Shown here one piece after another: positions 23,145 to 35,419 of a DNA stretch of 64,000 nt (positions are counted from its first letter, which is position 1; every line of letters begins with the position of its first letter). This stretch comes from Chara braunii. Taxonomy: Eukaryota; Streptophyta; Charophyceae; Charales; Characeae. Under the pieces are notes generated by a model. It saw nothing but the letters and a program-made list of their open reading frames with translations. It was not told the DNA's origin and ran no database searches. Made by a program: the position numbers and the translations under genes. The stretch is from NCBI GenBank assembly GCA_003427395.1, contig BFEA01000186.1, positions 55,691 through 119,690 of the forward strand, in the 5' to 3' direction.

Positions 23145-24039
23145 CGAGGACCTTGTTGGTTTTCTTATTGTCTACTTCGACGTGCTGGAGACTGGGTACG
23201 ACTTCATCCTTGGAACTTCTTGGTCTTGCCTGTTTCGTGGCACAGAGGTCGAATGGGCGACCGAGACACCCGCTCTTAAAATTAAATGTGGTCAGACGCA
23301 TCGAGTCCCCTTCAGGGCCTTCATTGGAACCACGAGCGACACCCCTCCCGACCTACTTCCCCAGGACCCTCGTTCCTCTGGGTCCCACCCTGACATCGCC
23401 TTCACTTCTCCTCGTCAGTTCGCTCACTTCACACGACAGGAGGACGTCACATTCTACTCTGTGAATGTCATGGATCTTCTTCGCTATGATCCACTCTGTC
23501 CCAAGGTTGAGCTCATCTCTCTGCAGCCCGATCCCCCTTACCCTTCCTCCATCTTCGTGGCCCCCATCTCTACATCCACCCCTCAACCTGCGGATATCCC
23601 CTCGATCTCCCAGGTTCATACGTCGTTCACTACCGAGTCCACTCATACATTTTGTGATGATGCACACGTTGAGGAACTCATGCGGTTCATGACCGACTTA
23701 GAGCCAACTGTTCGTAATTTGATTCAAGAGTACCGCGGCGTTTCCCCCTGTATTTCTCATACAAGGGGATCCTTCTGATGCGCGGTGTTGAGCATTCTAT
23801 CTAGCTTGTGCCCGACTATTGTGTCCACCATCAGGCACCCTACCGACTCTCGATTCCAGAGGCGATGAAACTCAAACCTCAGCTTGAGGATCTCCTTCGA
23901 CTGGGTTTCATTAAACCCAGTAACTCCCCTTGGGGTGCACCCGTCCTCTTTGCTCGCAAAGCGGACGAAACTCTTCATCTCCACCCTCCTGTGGAAGAAC
24001 CCATCGTGGTTTTGGACACCCTTCTGTGAGGACACCTTT
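23145..24039 (+). pseudogene. Chromovirus protease end and truncated RT start
   Basis: Plus strand. The text opens inside a retropepsin C-terminus (DVLETGYDFILGTSW) with no catalytic DTG present, so the 5' end is cut. A serine/proline-rich linker follows, then MRGVEHSI, a stop, LVPDYCVHHQAPYRLSIPEA, and LEDLLRLGFIKPSNSPWGAP, which is the conserved opening of a Ty3/gypsy RT. Shortly after VLFARKAD the text jumps to the RT-RNase H connection near 24,030. The palm with the YxDD active site is absent, so about 150 residues were deleted. The relic lies head to head with element 1. Confidence 0.8.
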
Positions 24040-24666
24040 CGCGCCCTTAATAAGGCGGTGACTTGTGCGCCGGTTCTTCGCCTTCCTGATTTTGATCGTC
24101 CCTTCATCGTCACCATTGATGCGTTAAATTTTGCAGTAAGAGTTGTACGTTCTCAGGTGTTTCTCTCTCCTCCTGATTCACCTCATCCCCATGTTCCTCC
24201 TTTCCCCTCTCGATTGTCGCCTATCCTCCCAACATTTCCCTCCACTGAGAATCCTCTCGTTACTTACTCTCTGACCATCGTGGAGGATGAGACTGTCGAG
24301 AATCGTGTTGGGGATTGCCCGATCGCTTTTTACTCCTGTCAACTACTGTCTGCCGAGATAAACTACATTGCCGATAAATGTGAGGTTCTCGCAGTAGTGT
24401 ATGCTAGCTGGCTTTGGCGTGATTATCTGCACGGGGTGTCCTTAATGGTGCGCACGGACAACTCAGTTGTCCAGGCTTTCCTCACGAAGCCCAAACTTTC
24501 CCTTCGAGAGGCACGCTGGTGGCATGAATTATCGGAGTTCAGTTTCACCACTCAACCCATTAAGGGTGAAACGAACTGCATCGTCGATGCCTTGTCCCGC
24601 CGTCCTGATCACAATCAGGAACCCATCCATCTTGCTGCCATCTCCATCACCACTGTTGATCAGTAA
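24040..24666 (+). pseudogene. Chromovirus RNase H domain
   Basis: Continues the same plus-strand frame used by integrase downstream. It reads EDTFRALNKAVTCAPVLRLP, then FIVTIDALNFAV with the first catalytic Asp kept. A proline- and serine-rich stretch of about 50 residues interrupts the domain. Then come PIAFYSCQLLSAEINY, EVLAVVYA, HGVSLMVRTDNSVVQAFL and DALSRRPDH, the usual RNase H end. It closes with a TAA at 24,664-24,666 directly before the integrase frame. It would degrade RNA in the RNA-DNA hybrid during reverse transcription. Non-functional because the RT core is missing. Confidence 0.85.
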
Positions 24667-25571
24667 GTGATCGACGCATGTCGCACTCAGTACAGGCACT
24701 GCCCGGATTATCGCGCCATCCACACGACACTGTGGAGTGGCAAGACCGTTCCCTCATACTCACTCTGTGAGAACAGCCTTGTATACTGGCATGACAGATC
24801 TGGTCCGCTAGAACTACGTATTTGCGTTCCCTCCACCAGACAGCTCCGCATTCATGCTGTAGTAGAGTTCCATGACAAGGCAGTTGCCGGTCATATGGAC
24901 TTCCACAAGATGTTGGCTCGTGTTTGCCACCTATACGTCTGGCCGAAGTCCAAGGACTTCGTTAAAGCCTACATCCAAGAGTGTCCTATCTGCCAGGAAG
25001 TGACCAGTGTGAACCACCTTCCGTATGGGTTACTTCAGCCCCTACCCATACCTGAGGCTCCTTGGCAGTCCATCTCGATGGATTTCATTGGTCCCCTTCT
25101 TTACCCACTGAGCGAGGTCGCCGGTCATGATGCTATGTTGGTCATTGTCGATCGCTTCAAGAAGGGTGCACGTTTTGTCCTGTACCGCTATCGCATTAGA
25201 GCTCGTGAGGTCGCTGACATCGTCTTCGACCGAGTAATGAGAGATCATGGCTTACCTCAGAGCATCATCTTTGACCGTAACCCACGCTTTACCAACACAT
25301 TCTGGTGACGTCTACACGAGGTGTGCGGATTCCAACTCCGCTTCTTATCATCTTACCACCCTCAGACGGATGGTCAAACTGGGGTCACCAATAAAACTCT
25401 TGGTAATATCCTCCGAAAGTTTATTCGGGGTGACTAGCAGTGAGACTTACACTTAGCCCACGCGGAGATTGCGTACAACCACGCTGTTTCGCCAACCACG
25501 AGGATGTCGCCATTCTATTGCGACCTCGGCTACCACCCTCGCGTACCCGCGGACTTCCTATGACCGTCACG
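24667..25571 (+). pseudogene. Chromovirus integrase, catalytic Glu lost
   Basis: One plus-strand frame with several stops. The zinc finger is present (HDKAVAGHMDFHK, CPICQ), then SISMDFIGPL with the first catalytic Asp and IIFDRNPRFTN with the second. TGA at 25,306-25,308 follows TFW. The third motif reads YHPQTDGQTGVTNKTL: the codon expected to be Glu (QTERVN in the family) is GGG at 25,381-25,383. Near 25,432-25,441 two tryptophan positions (family pattern DWxxWD) are stops. The sequence goes on with AHAEIAYN. Without the Glu, strand transfer would fail even if the stops were read through. Confidence 0.9.
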
Positions 25572-25572
25572 G

Positions 25573-26142
25573 TTGTGCCCAAATACTCATTGTCCTGCTT
25601 GGATCGCCCATATGGTGGCAATTATGAAGCGCGCATACGAGAGTCTAGCCGACTCCCAGACTCGCATGACTGCACGAGCAAACCGATCCCGAATAGATCA
25701 TCCATTCAAAGTCGGTGACCATGTGCTCGTCGACCACAAGTTCAGGCGTAGCTTCTTTAGTCCATGCCTCATCCTTCAGGCCATCGGTTTTGACACTGCC
25801 GCCAGTCCGATCAGCTTCCGTGTAAAGCTACCTGATTACCTTCGACAGACTCGCGTACACGATGTTTACCACGTCTCCTTGTTGCATCCTTATCGCAGAC
25901 CATCCGAACGGTTTGTCGGACGTCCTTATGGGCACCACCCATCTATCATGGTGGACGGTCACAAAGAGCTCGTCATTTCCGACATCGTATCTCACCGAGT
26001 TACCGATGATACCCCTCCACGCATGAAATACCTTGTGTGTTGGAAGAGCTATCCTGATGAGGAGGCTACTTGGGAGTCCCTCGAGCACTTGGAGCACGCT
26101 CGGATGTTGGTGCGTGTATATGATTGTGCTCGTCATGCTTAG
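25573..26142 (+). pseudogene. Chromovirus integrase C-terminal domain and chromodomain
   Basis: A 189-residue open frame continuous with the integrase frame. It has the C-terminal DNA-binding domain (HPFKVGDHVLVDHKF; RVHDVYHVSLLHPYRRP) and then KYLVCWKSYPDEEATWESLE, a chromodomain with its aromatic positions, ending near RHA. Chromodomains target chromovirus integration to chromatin marked by histone methylation, by family knowledge. This shows the plus-strand element is a chromovirus, unlike the giant minus-strand elements, which lack one. Confidence 0.88.
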
Positions 26143-26934
26143 ACATCTGCTCCTACTCAGCTGACCGACCCTCTTCCTCCTCCTCCGGCTGAGAAGATTG
26201 TTAAGGACGAGTCCGCTCCCTCTAAAGTCGTTCTTCAGTAGCAGACCGACGCCTCCACGTGTCCACAACGCACTCGTCGACACCCTCGACGTCTCGACGA
26301 CTTACACTCTGATCACTTATTTCTCCCTATTGATTCCCACCTTCAGGTACTCCATCATCAACTTCTTTATGATGTCATCATTTTGCGACTCTGCTTCGAC
26401 ATCGACTAAGCACCTACTTCATCGACGTCATCGACCACTTTAACGACTTCGGTTACCTTCTCGACTTGAGCCATCTCATCGGCTTCAGCTACTTTGGACG
26501 TGACTACTTTACGCCACCACCCCACCCTATACATTCCCATACATATGTCGCATGATGGTTCTTACTTAGCCGGGTCTCTCTAAGCTGGGCTCTCCCTTGG
26601 TATCGCATAGACATTAGGACCGTAAGGTTATCTTGGCTTCCCTGCTCCCAGATCTAGCTCCCTCCCCCAGTCGCTGAGTTGTGTGCATGTTTCGCTCACC
26701 TGCTGCATCCCTCATCACCCTAGTGTCAGCTATTACATGCCTTTAGTTAGGCATATGTCCACCCTATTCCAGGCTTTCCTTTCATTGTGAACCCTTAATG
26801 GTGTCACCCAATCGTTGAGCATTACCCGCTTTGATTGTCTATCTGTTAGGGTCATTGGTTTGCATCGCTACCACTCCCTCACCCCGAGCCTGATGACCTA
26901 CCACACCTCGTATGTGACTGCCCCGAGGACCAGA
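26143..26934 (+). other. 3' tail of the chromovirus, possible LTR remnant
   Basis: No coding region recognised beyond the chromodomain. The first 350 bases are rich in CGAC and CTTC words and could be the decayed end of the polyprotein; the remainder may be LTR, but no partner copy exists in the window to prove it. The right edge is fixed by the start of the inverted giant-LTR fragment near 26,935. Confidence 0.35.
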
Positions 26935-27360
26935 CATGTTCCATAAGTTTGGGAGATCTTGGTCCAATGCCATGCACATGCTAAAACTAAAAGACTATAA
27001 TTTGGCTATACTTTATTATTATTTTATCTATGAACAAGCTAGTCAGACAGGGTTCCATAAGTTTGGGTGGTTTGGCTATAGCTTATCACAAACTGAAGAG
27101 AGTATTAATTAAGAATAAATTTGTGGTACGAAGGGCAAACTTAATCTCGAGCTAAAGAGGATCGGTTCAATTATATGCTACCTTGAAACACTAAGTGTAG
27201 ATAATTATATAAATTTTGGATACTTAAACAGTTCAGAACGACTAAGGCGGCCTAGTCATATGCCCAAAGAATGTTGTGTTTTGTGTTTGTGTATATTTAA
27301 TGGCTGAGCTAAACACGTTCCATAAGTTTTGGTGGTCTAGCTTTATGCCTTATGTAAGCT
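26935..27360. repeat. Hairpin array, copy A (reverse complement)
   Basis: The same hairpin array seen in the other LTRs, here read as TCCATAAGTTTGG-type units because the LTR is inverted. Three or four units with a TAAGTT loop can be seen near 26,940, 27,050 and 27,318. The GATC-stem unit of copies B and C survives near 27,160 as a damaged remnant. The fragment starts inside the array. Confidence 0.65.
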
Positions 27361-28193
27361 GGGTATAAATGGATAAATCATTGAAAGACTATGAATTATA
27401 ACCTGATAAGGTTGACTTGGGAATGGTGAAAGTACTTACCCATGTGGTTTGACCTGCATGTGGCTGAGTGAGTTTATTTACTTCGTCTGAGTTTCAGTTT
27501 GATAGGTAGTTATTTTAGTTGTTCGCCACGTGCTAGAGTCATGAGAGTTGGTTTCAATTCCTGCATTCTTTTAGCTGAGTTTTTTTACTTAGGTCAATTT
27601 TTACATTTTTTTGGGATCTTTTATTATACTTAGTCTTGTATAAATCTTGGTAAGTCATTTTCTCTACGGGAAGCGCTGCCGAAATTTATACAAAACCAAA
27701 GAGTTAGTCAAATTTTGGCTTTCAAAAGTTCAGTTTATCTAAATTATATACATGACTTAGTAAAAATCTGGAAAGTCTCATTTTCTAAAGGGAGTGTTGC
27801 CCAAATTTTTGTTAATTTAAGAAGTTAGAAAAATAGGACTTTGGGAAGTGAAAGTTATTTCTAGATTTTGAACTTAGCTTTGTATAAATCTTGGAATAAC
27901 ACTTTCTCTACGGAAAGCACTGCCGAAATTTCTATAAATCTAAGGGGCTAGTTGAACTTTGTCTTAAATGGAACTCAAGTCTGCCTTCTGAGTTCTTATC
28001 TAACTTGGTATAAATCTGAAAAGTCTACCTTTCTAAAGGAGATGCTGCGCAAATTTTTACTAATTCAGGGAGTTAGACAAAATTTGACTTTCCAGAGTTA
28101 GAAATTATTTCTGTTTCCATATTTGAGCTAATATGAATTTTGAAAAAACACTTTTTCTACGAAAAACGCTGCCGAAATTTTTTTATTTTAAAG

Positions 28194-28386
28194 CTGTATT
28201 GCACGTTGTACGCGTACGCGGTGCGTGACCAAAAACCTGCGTACGCGTACGCGTTTTTTTCTTTTTTTTTCCAAAAATATATATATATGTCGTGCCAGAC
28301 CCTTCCCTCGGGGGGGGAACACACATGTATTCACAATTTCAGAGTCTTCCCACTTTTACACACACACATACAAAGTATTACACATA

Positions 28387-28426
<40 letters not shown>

Positions 28427-29041
28427 GTCTCTGTCAGACAGTTTGACTGTCACATACGGACTGCTTAACAGAGTGAGTGACAGACAAACACTCAGACAGG
28501 ACAGACAAACAGATAGACGGACAAAAGGATAAACAACCAGACAGGCCGATTGATAGACAGGTACCTAAAAACTGACAAACAGACCGACAGACATCTGCCT
28601 ACACACAGATGGACAGACCAACAGACACGCATATGGACAGGGTGACAGAATGACGTGGCACATGGACAGGGTGACAGACAGACAGACAGGTACACGTGGC
28701 AGGCCCTTGTAGACAGACTGACTGACAGACACACACATACACACACAGACCACCCAGAGTGATAGACAAACAAACAAACAGACAGACAAATTGACCACGA
28801 CACAGCTTGACTGAATGAGAGACTAACAGACTGACAGACAGCTGTACAGCCAGCCAGACAGCCAGAAAGCCAGCCAGACAGACCGACAGTCAGAAAAACG
28901 ACCCGGAAAACGTCCCCTGCGACCACGTACGCGGGGCCATTTTTGACGTACGCGCGCACACGTACGTGGTACGTACGCACGCACATGCGTACGTGTACGC
29001 GTGTGTGCGGGGGCCGCGTACGTATACGCCGTGCAACACAG
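28194..29041. mobile_element. hAT-like nonautonomous transposon, copy 1
   Basis: 848 bp with inverted ends: the left end begins CTGTATTGCACGTTGTACGC, and the right end read inward begins CTGTGTTGCACGGCGTATAC. It is flanked by TTTTAAAG (28,186-28,193) and GTTTAAAG (29,042-29,049), an 8-bp target duplication with one change. An 8-bp duplication is typical of hAT elements. Subterminal regions are full of CGTACG-type words, possible transposase binding sites. The interior has a T run, an (AC)n run near 28,397-28,425 and several hundred bases of diverged GACA repeats. It encodes no transposase; open frames inside are cysteine/valine repeats from the microsatellite. Confidence 0.75.
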
Positions 29042-29737
29042 GTTTAAAGGAGATAGATTGTATTTTAACAAGTGGCGATTCTGACAATCCACTCTGTATA
29101 GAGGAGATCCGGTCATAATTTATCTTTTATTTTTAGGTACTTGCTTAGAGATAGACTCAAGCTTAGTTAAGTAGAAGGATTTTGGGTGAGATTATGATAT
29201 GGAGGTTACTCCCCATGGACTTATAGACCTAGCTTGGGGATTGGCCTGTCTTGTGTTACAGGTCCTCTCAATCGTTTCGATTCAGGATTTGGGTTAGGTT
29301 CATCTTGATCTCACGAGGATCATCTTCTGTTATCGTTGATAACACGTCGGTTGTCGATTCGTCGGTTTATGACTCAACTCCACTACACTCTCATTACTCG
29401 ACCTAAAAACGCTTTAGCCCTGATGAATTTTTATTGTTTTATTAAGGTTTTCACCCGGACTTTTATTCAATGGTCATTTAACGAAAGTACTGAGTATTTA
29501 ATTTTGGAAGGTTGGATAAAGGTTGGAGCTTGCATGGCTAAAGCGAGGGGTATGAGTATAGAGAATAGTTAAAGTCAACTCCGTGTAGTATGTGGACTTT
29601 TGGCTGACTCCTTGATGTGATTGCAAGTATGTTCTGTGGTTCGGACTTTGGATTTGACTGCCTGCAATCACATACATATATATGGTCATGAGAAGTCCTA
29701 CTGTGCTTGTAAGAAGTGGTCGCCACATACTTATTCC

Positions 29738-29773
<36 letters not shown>

Positions 29774-30689
29774 CCCCTCGTTTGTTGTCCTCTTCTCTCT
29801 CTCTGCCTACGGTTTACCGGGCAGTTCTGTTTGTGACGATATATATGCACATACCTATGTTTGGGTGTTCACATGGTCTGAGGGGCCCACGCTTAAGGGT
29901 TTAAATAGGGTTGAGGTTGAGAAAGGAAAGAAAATTCCCTCCCTTTATTGTTGTATGCTCCTTAAAGATTTTTTAGTCGGACATTAGTCCTGGGCCTGGA
30001 TTCGAGGTCCTTGTCCAAGACATCCCAGGTCCTAGACTCTGCATGGAAGGGATCACCCCCCGCGCAGAGCTTATTTGCGCTGCCTACTAGGACACTCAGC
30101 CTAAAGGCCGGAAGTGTCGCGGAGGCCGCACGATCGTTCCTTCAGTTTTGCAATATCGTAAAGGGATAAACCTTCACGATACTTTGAGTTTGACACTTGA
30201 GTGTCATAAGCGGTACTCCATCCCACGAGGGACCACTTGATTATGGGCACTGTATAGTACGCCATCATCACGACTGCTTGCATATTCATACATTGTTAGT
30301 CGATGTGGGAAGGTTCTGCGTTCGCGCGATTTTAACCTAAGTCTCGTGCACATCAGCTATCTGATTTTCATATTGGAGAGTTATGGGATGGCTACTGAAG
30401 GGACCAGGATTGTGTGCGTTGTTTAATTTGTGTCGTGGTGTGTGTGTGTGTGTTTTAATTTTTATGTCTTTAGAGTGGTGTGCGCATGGTGTGTGGAAAG
30501 CGTCCTAGTCGACCGACGACGGGTCGCACCTGAGACCTTAGCCCCCCAAGGCGTCGGTTCGCGTGTGGGTCCGATAGAGGCGTGAAACTGCATGTACCCC
30601 CTATGCTACAACGAACGAGAAACGCCCTCGGCTGGTCCACCTCTGTGATTGCAGGTGATTAACTTTCGTACTGAAGCCAGAGGTAGACG

Positions 30690-31445
30690 ACAACAAAAGC
30701 AAAAGTGCAAACGTTTGATTGCAAAGGCCGAGGCTGGGCTGGTGGACTACCCATTAGCAGAACTATATTGGCAGCTCAAAGAGATAAATGGTTGCAATAA
30801 CTAGCGGACATTCAAGTACAGCAACAAGTATTGTGGGTCAGATAAGCACATGAGAAAGGTGTGATCATCACTGACGACCAAATGACGAAGGAAACCTTCC
30901 AGCACATCTGCCCACACCGAGCACACGTTCTTATATGAAAAGTCCATCAACCCTTCTACCCAGAAACCGCACCAGCCACAGACTCAACAACGATTGGGGA
31001 GTATGCACACACCTACTTCAGAGATATCCTCACCTCATGACGCCAACCGGACCAGTCACTTGTGCAGTTGGGAGAAGAGCAAGACATGTGGCAACACACA
31101 CAGACAAGCCTAACGGAGGAAGCCAGACACCAACTACAGCAACCGCTCACCCTCAACGAGTTATGGCTTGCAGTCAAGTGCACGACACGAGCCAAAAGCC
31201 CCGGATGAGACGACCTACCAATTGAGTTCTACGTAGCCGCCTGGAAACACACTAAGCCGATACTCCTGCGCACCTACGATCAGATACTCGAAGGAGGAAA
31301 GTTGACGGAGGACATGAAGTTGGGCATCATCACCTTAACCTACAAGAAAGGAGGCAAGTGCAACATTCGGAATTGGCATGCGATCTCTAGACTGAACGTA
31401 TCCTACAAGATGCTAGCCAAGGTCCTAGCCAGATGGCGGTGAAGA
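30690..31445 (+). pseudogene. LINE reverse-transcriptase fragment
   Basis: Plus strand, non-LTR retrotransposon. The best frame (31,070-31,445) reads SLTEEARHQLQQPLTLNELW, then AKSPG, a TGA, DDLPIEFYVAAW, then GIITLTYKKGGKCNIRNWHA and LNVSYKMLAKVLARWR before a TGA. This is the N-terminal RT block of LINEs (pattern SPGxDxLPxEFY and LIYKKGxxxxxxNWRPISLLN). The palm active site is not reached. Upstream frames to 30,690 are shifted but look like the domain preceding RT. It sits between two oppositely oriented giant LTR copies. Dead fragment. Confidence 0.8.
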
Positions 31446-32126
31446 GTGGAAAATGATAATGTAGAATGTATTTTTCTGGCTGTAGATCAGAAGATATATC
31501 TCAATAGTTCTTGCCTTTCGTGATTGTGGTGAGTAGCGCCAAAGTCTGAAGAGTGGACGTCCACGCACATAGCATGTGTGTGTGTATGAGAGAGAGTGAG
31601 GGAGAGAGGGAGAGAGAGAGAGAGAGCTCGAATCGTTCAGTCCATGCTTGTCGGACCGTCCTTACCTCAGTGTTGCAATCTATCCACTCACACAGTCGAA
31701 ATATGTGCAGGGGCAGTCTGCTCAGACTGACACATTTTCTCACCTTAAAAAAAAAAAATTGACCCTTATTTTCATTCCTGACCCATCAAAGCAGCGGCCA
31801 GGAATGAAAACCCCTTCAATGATGAGAAAGAATACCTCGTACAGTTGATGGCAAATGAGAGTGTGAGAAAGAATACCGTCGTACTATTTGCACGGCAACA
31901 AAATTGGAACCGTCTGATTCCTTTGCTTTTTGCGGCTCAAAAGTTTGTCACACACACAAACAGTCCTCTTTCCTATACTTTCCTGACAGCTAGTGGGACT
32001 TGGCCCCGGGGGGTTAAATTATAAGGTCCTCATCTCATCCCTCATTTCTTCTTTCGAAATAAATGTTGACTTTCGAAGAAAAAAAAAAGAAAAAAAAAAG
32101 AGCAAGCGGCCTTGCCACACCACTGT
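31446..32126. other. Non-coding stretch with simple repeats
   Basis: No gene recognised. It contains a (GA)n run at 31,589-31,626, an A run at 31,746-31,757, a short duplicated GAGAAAGAATACC text at 31,829 and 31,865, and an A-rich tract at 32,079-32,101 that ends about 25 bp before the LTR start. Confidence 0.5.
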
Positions 32127-34262
32127 TGTCGAGCGCATCGATCCGGCATCGCATGAGGCAACGCGGGACCCTCCCGGCCGCGTCACGCAGGAGTTGGTCT
32201 AAATCCTCGCCGCGAATGTACATGGAGCTTCCGAAAGCCACTCCGGCCGAGTGCGCCAGCCATACCTCTCGCAAGCCCCTACGACAGGATAGGGCCTACG
32301 CGAGGCACGACTTACCTTCACCTTACGGGAACTGTCACCTCCCTTTGGTGGCGTATCCCCGTCGAGCTATCAGTCCACAGTATGAAAGCTGATCAGTTGC
32401 AATCGCAGAGGTGACCAGTCGAGGGCGTTTCTCGTTCGCTGTAGCATAGGGAGTACGCGCGGTAATACTCCTCTATTGAACCCGCACGCGAATCGACATC
32501 TTGGGGGGTTGAAGTCCCAAGCGCGACCCGTCGTCGGTCGACTAGGACTCATCCCACACACCACGCGCACACCATTATAGAGAACATAAAGAAAATTAAA
32601 GACACACACACCCTTATATGTACACGAAACGACGCAAAAACAAACAACGCGACCACGCTCCTAGTCCCTCGGTAGCTGTCCCATAACTTTCCAATGCGAA
32701 AATCGGATAGGCCTCACGCGCGAGACTTAGTATAATACCGCGCGGATGCTGGACCTACTCATACCGACTCGTAATGCAAGCGTGCATAAGCAGTCGCAAT
32801 GATGTCGTACTATGTAGTTCCCATAATCAAGCGGTCTCTCGTGGATCCGAGTACCGCGTATGACACTCAAGTGTCAGACTCAAAGTATCGTGAGGGTCTA
32901 CTCCCTCACGACATTGCACGGTTGAAGGAACAACCGTGCGACCACCGTGAGACCTCCGACCTTTGGCCTGAGTGTCTTGACAGGCGAGGCAAATAGGCTC
33001 TGCCCGAGGGGTAATCCCTTCCATGCAGAGTCTAGGGCCTGGGATGTCCTTGACAAGGACCTCGAATCCAGGCCCAGGACCAACGTCCGACTAAGAGTTC
33101 TTCAAGAAACATACAAACAAATAGAGGGGTTTTCCTTCTTTCCCCAATCTCAACCCCTAATTAAATCCTTAGTACATGGGCCCCTCAGGCCACGCGAACT
33201 TCCAGCATAGGTACACATACATATATATATATATATATAAAGGGGAATAATTATGTGACGATCACGTCTCACAATCACAGTGGGACTCCTCACAGCCATA
33301 TGTATATGTGTGATCGCAGACAGTCAAATTCAAAATCCGAACCACAGAACATACCTGCAGTCACATCAAAGAGTCAAACAAGAGTCCACACACTACACGG
33401 AGTCAACTCCAACCCATCTCTACACTCATACCCCTTGCTTTAGCCATGCAAGCCCCAACCTCTGCCCAACCAACCATAATTAAATACTCAATACCTTTGT
33501 TAAATGGCCACTCAATAAAAATCCGGGTGAAACCTTAACAAAACAATAAAATCATTAGGGCTAAAGTCTTTTAGATTGAGTATTGAGGATGAATTGGGGT
33601 AGAGTCGTAAACCGACAAATCGGGAACCGACATGTTATCAGTGATAACAGAAGATGATCCTCGTAGGATCAAACTGAATCTAGCCCAAGTCCTGAATCAA
33701 TCGATCAAGAGAACCTGTAACACAAAACAGGTTAATTCTCATGCTAAATCTATAAGTCCGTGGAAAATAATCCCCTTATCACGATCTCACTCAAATCATC
33801 CTAATTAACTAAGCCTAAGTCTACCTCTAAGCAAATGCCAACAGAAAGGTAGACCCTGGCAGAATCTCCTCTATACAGAGTGGATTTTCCTGAATTGCCA
33901 CATGTCTAACTCCTCTAAACTAAGAAAATTTCGGAAGTGTTTCTCGTAGGAGAAGTCCCCTTTCAGAATTTATATCAGCCTAAATATGAAAACATAAATA
34001 ATTTTCAGCCTTCTAAAGTCAAATTTTGTTCAACTCCCTGAATTAGCCAAAATTTGGGCAGCACTCCCTTTAGAAAGGGAGACTTCCCATATTTTTACTA
34101 AGTCAGATATGAATTCAGGAAACAAAACATGAGTTCAACTAAGACAAAATTCAACTAACTCTTTAGATTTGCAGAAATTTCAGCAGCGCTTCTTGTAGAG
34201 AAAGTGTTATTCCAAAATTTATACAAAGCTAAATTGAGAATCTAGAATGACTTTGACTTTTC

Positions 34263-35323
34263 GTAGGTAGCACCACGTACGCGTATGCGGTGCGTACGCG
34301 TACTCGTACTTGCCCAAAAGTTCACGTACGCGTTTTTTTTTTTTTTTTTTTTTTTTNNNNNNNNNNNNNNNNNNNNNNNNNNNNNNNNNNNNNNNNNNNN
34401 NNNNNNNNNNNNNNNNNNNNNNNNNNNNNNNNNNNNNNNNNNNNNNNNNNNNNNNNNNNNNNNNNNNNNNNNNNNNNNNNNNNNNNNNNNNNNNNNNNNN
34501 NNNNNNNNNNNNNNNNNNNNNNNNNNNNNNNNNNNNNNNNNNNNNNNNNNNNNNNNNNNNNNNNNNNNNNNNNNNNNNNNNNNNNNNNNNNNNNNNNNNN
34601 NGTCACATCTAAATTCTTCACCAAATTTAAAATAAAAATTAAAATTTAAAAATATTTTATTTATTCTTATTTTTTTTAATTATTTTGGCCCGACCGGGCA
34701 AGTAACCCCGGGCCACTCTGGTAAACAGGTATATATAATATATATAATCAGTATTTAGTCACATATCTCCTCCTCCTCCTCCCGATCGTGATCTTCGTCC
34801 TCCTCCTCCTACCCCTCCTCCTACCCCTCCCGTGGTACTGTCTGTCTGTTTGTCTCTGTTCTCTTCCTCCTTTCTGACTGTCTGTCTATCTGTCTGTCTG
34901 TCAGTCAGTTTGTCTGTCTGTCCTCCCCCTCCTGTCTCTCTGTTTGTCAGTCTGTCTGTCTGTCCTCCCCCTCGTGTCTGTCTGTCTGTTTGTCCTCCCC
35001 CTCCTGTCTGTCTGTCTGTCTGTCCTCCCCCTCCTGTCTATCTGTCTGTCTGTCTATCTGTCTGTCTGTCTATCTGTCTGTCTGTCTGTCTGTCTCCTCC
35101 TCCTCCTCCTCCTCCTTCTCCTACCCCTCCTCCTACCTCTCCCGTGTTACTGTCTGTCTGTTTGTTTGTCTATTTGTCTGTCTGTCCGTCTGTCTCCTTC
35201 TCCTCCTCCTCCTCCTACCCCTCATCCTCCGCCCGTGATACTGGATAGACAGACAGACAGACTACCACGGGCCGAGGAGCAGGACAACGAAGAAGATTGG
35301 CAGGAGGAGGAGGAAGAGGAGGC

Positions 35324-35419
<96 letters not shown>

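Larger units (their letters stand above)
26935..30683 (+). mobile_element. Giant LTR fragment, copy A, opposite orientation
   Basis: Reverse complement of LTR copy B: 26,935-27,360 matches the hairpin array at 36.1-36.8 kb, 29,336-29,350 matches the TTATCAGTGATAACAGA block at 33,635, 30,181-30,220 matches the GACACTCAAGTGTCA block at 32,866, and 30,620-30,680 matches 32,385-32,440. It is truncated at both ends: the TGTCGA terminus and the half of the LTR beyond the hairpins are missing. It retains the segment that copy C has lost. A transposon is inserted at 28,194-29,041. An (AT)n run lies at about 29,741-29,771. Confidence 0.85.

Noticed and set aside
28492-28986. 164-codon cysteine/valine-rich frame
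   Set aside because: Translation of a GACA/CTGT microsatellite inside a transposon.
31201-31215. LINE stop within the SPG motif taken as evidence of a changed genetic code with TGA as Trp
   Set aside because: TGA stands for Trp in several dead elements, but TAG and TAA stops and frameshifts are equally present and Trp is also coded by TGG; decay explains it better.
34285-34649. Frames crossing the N run
   Set aside because: Mostly unknown residues across an assembly gap.
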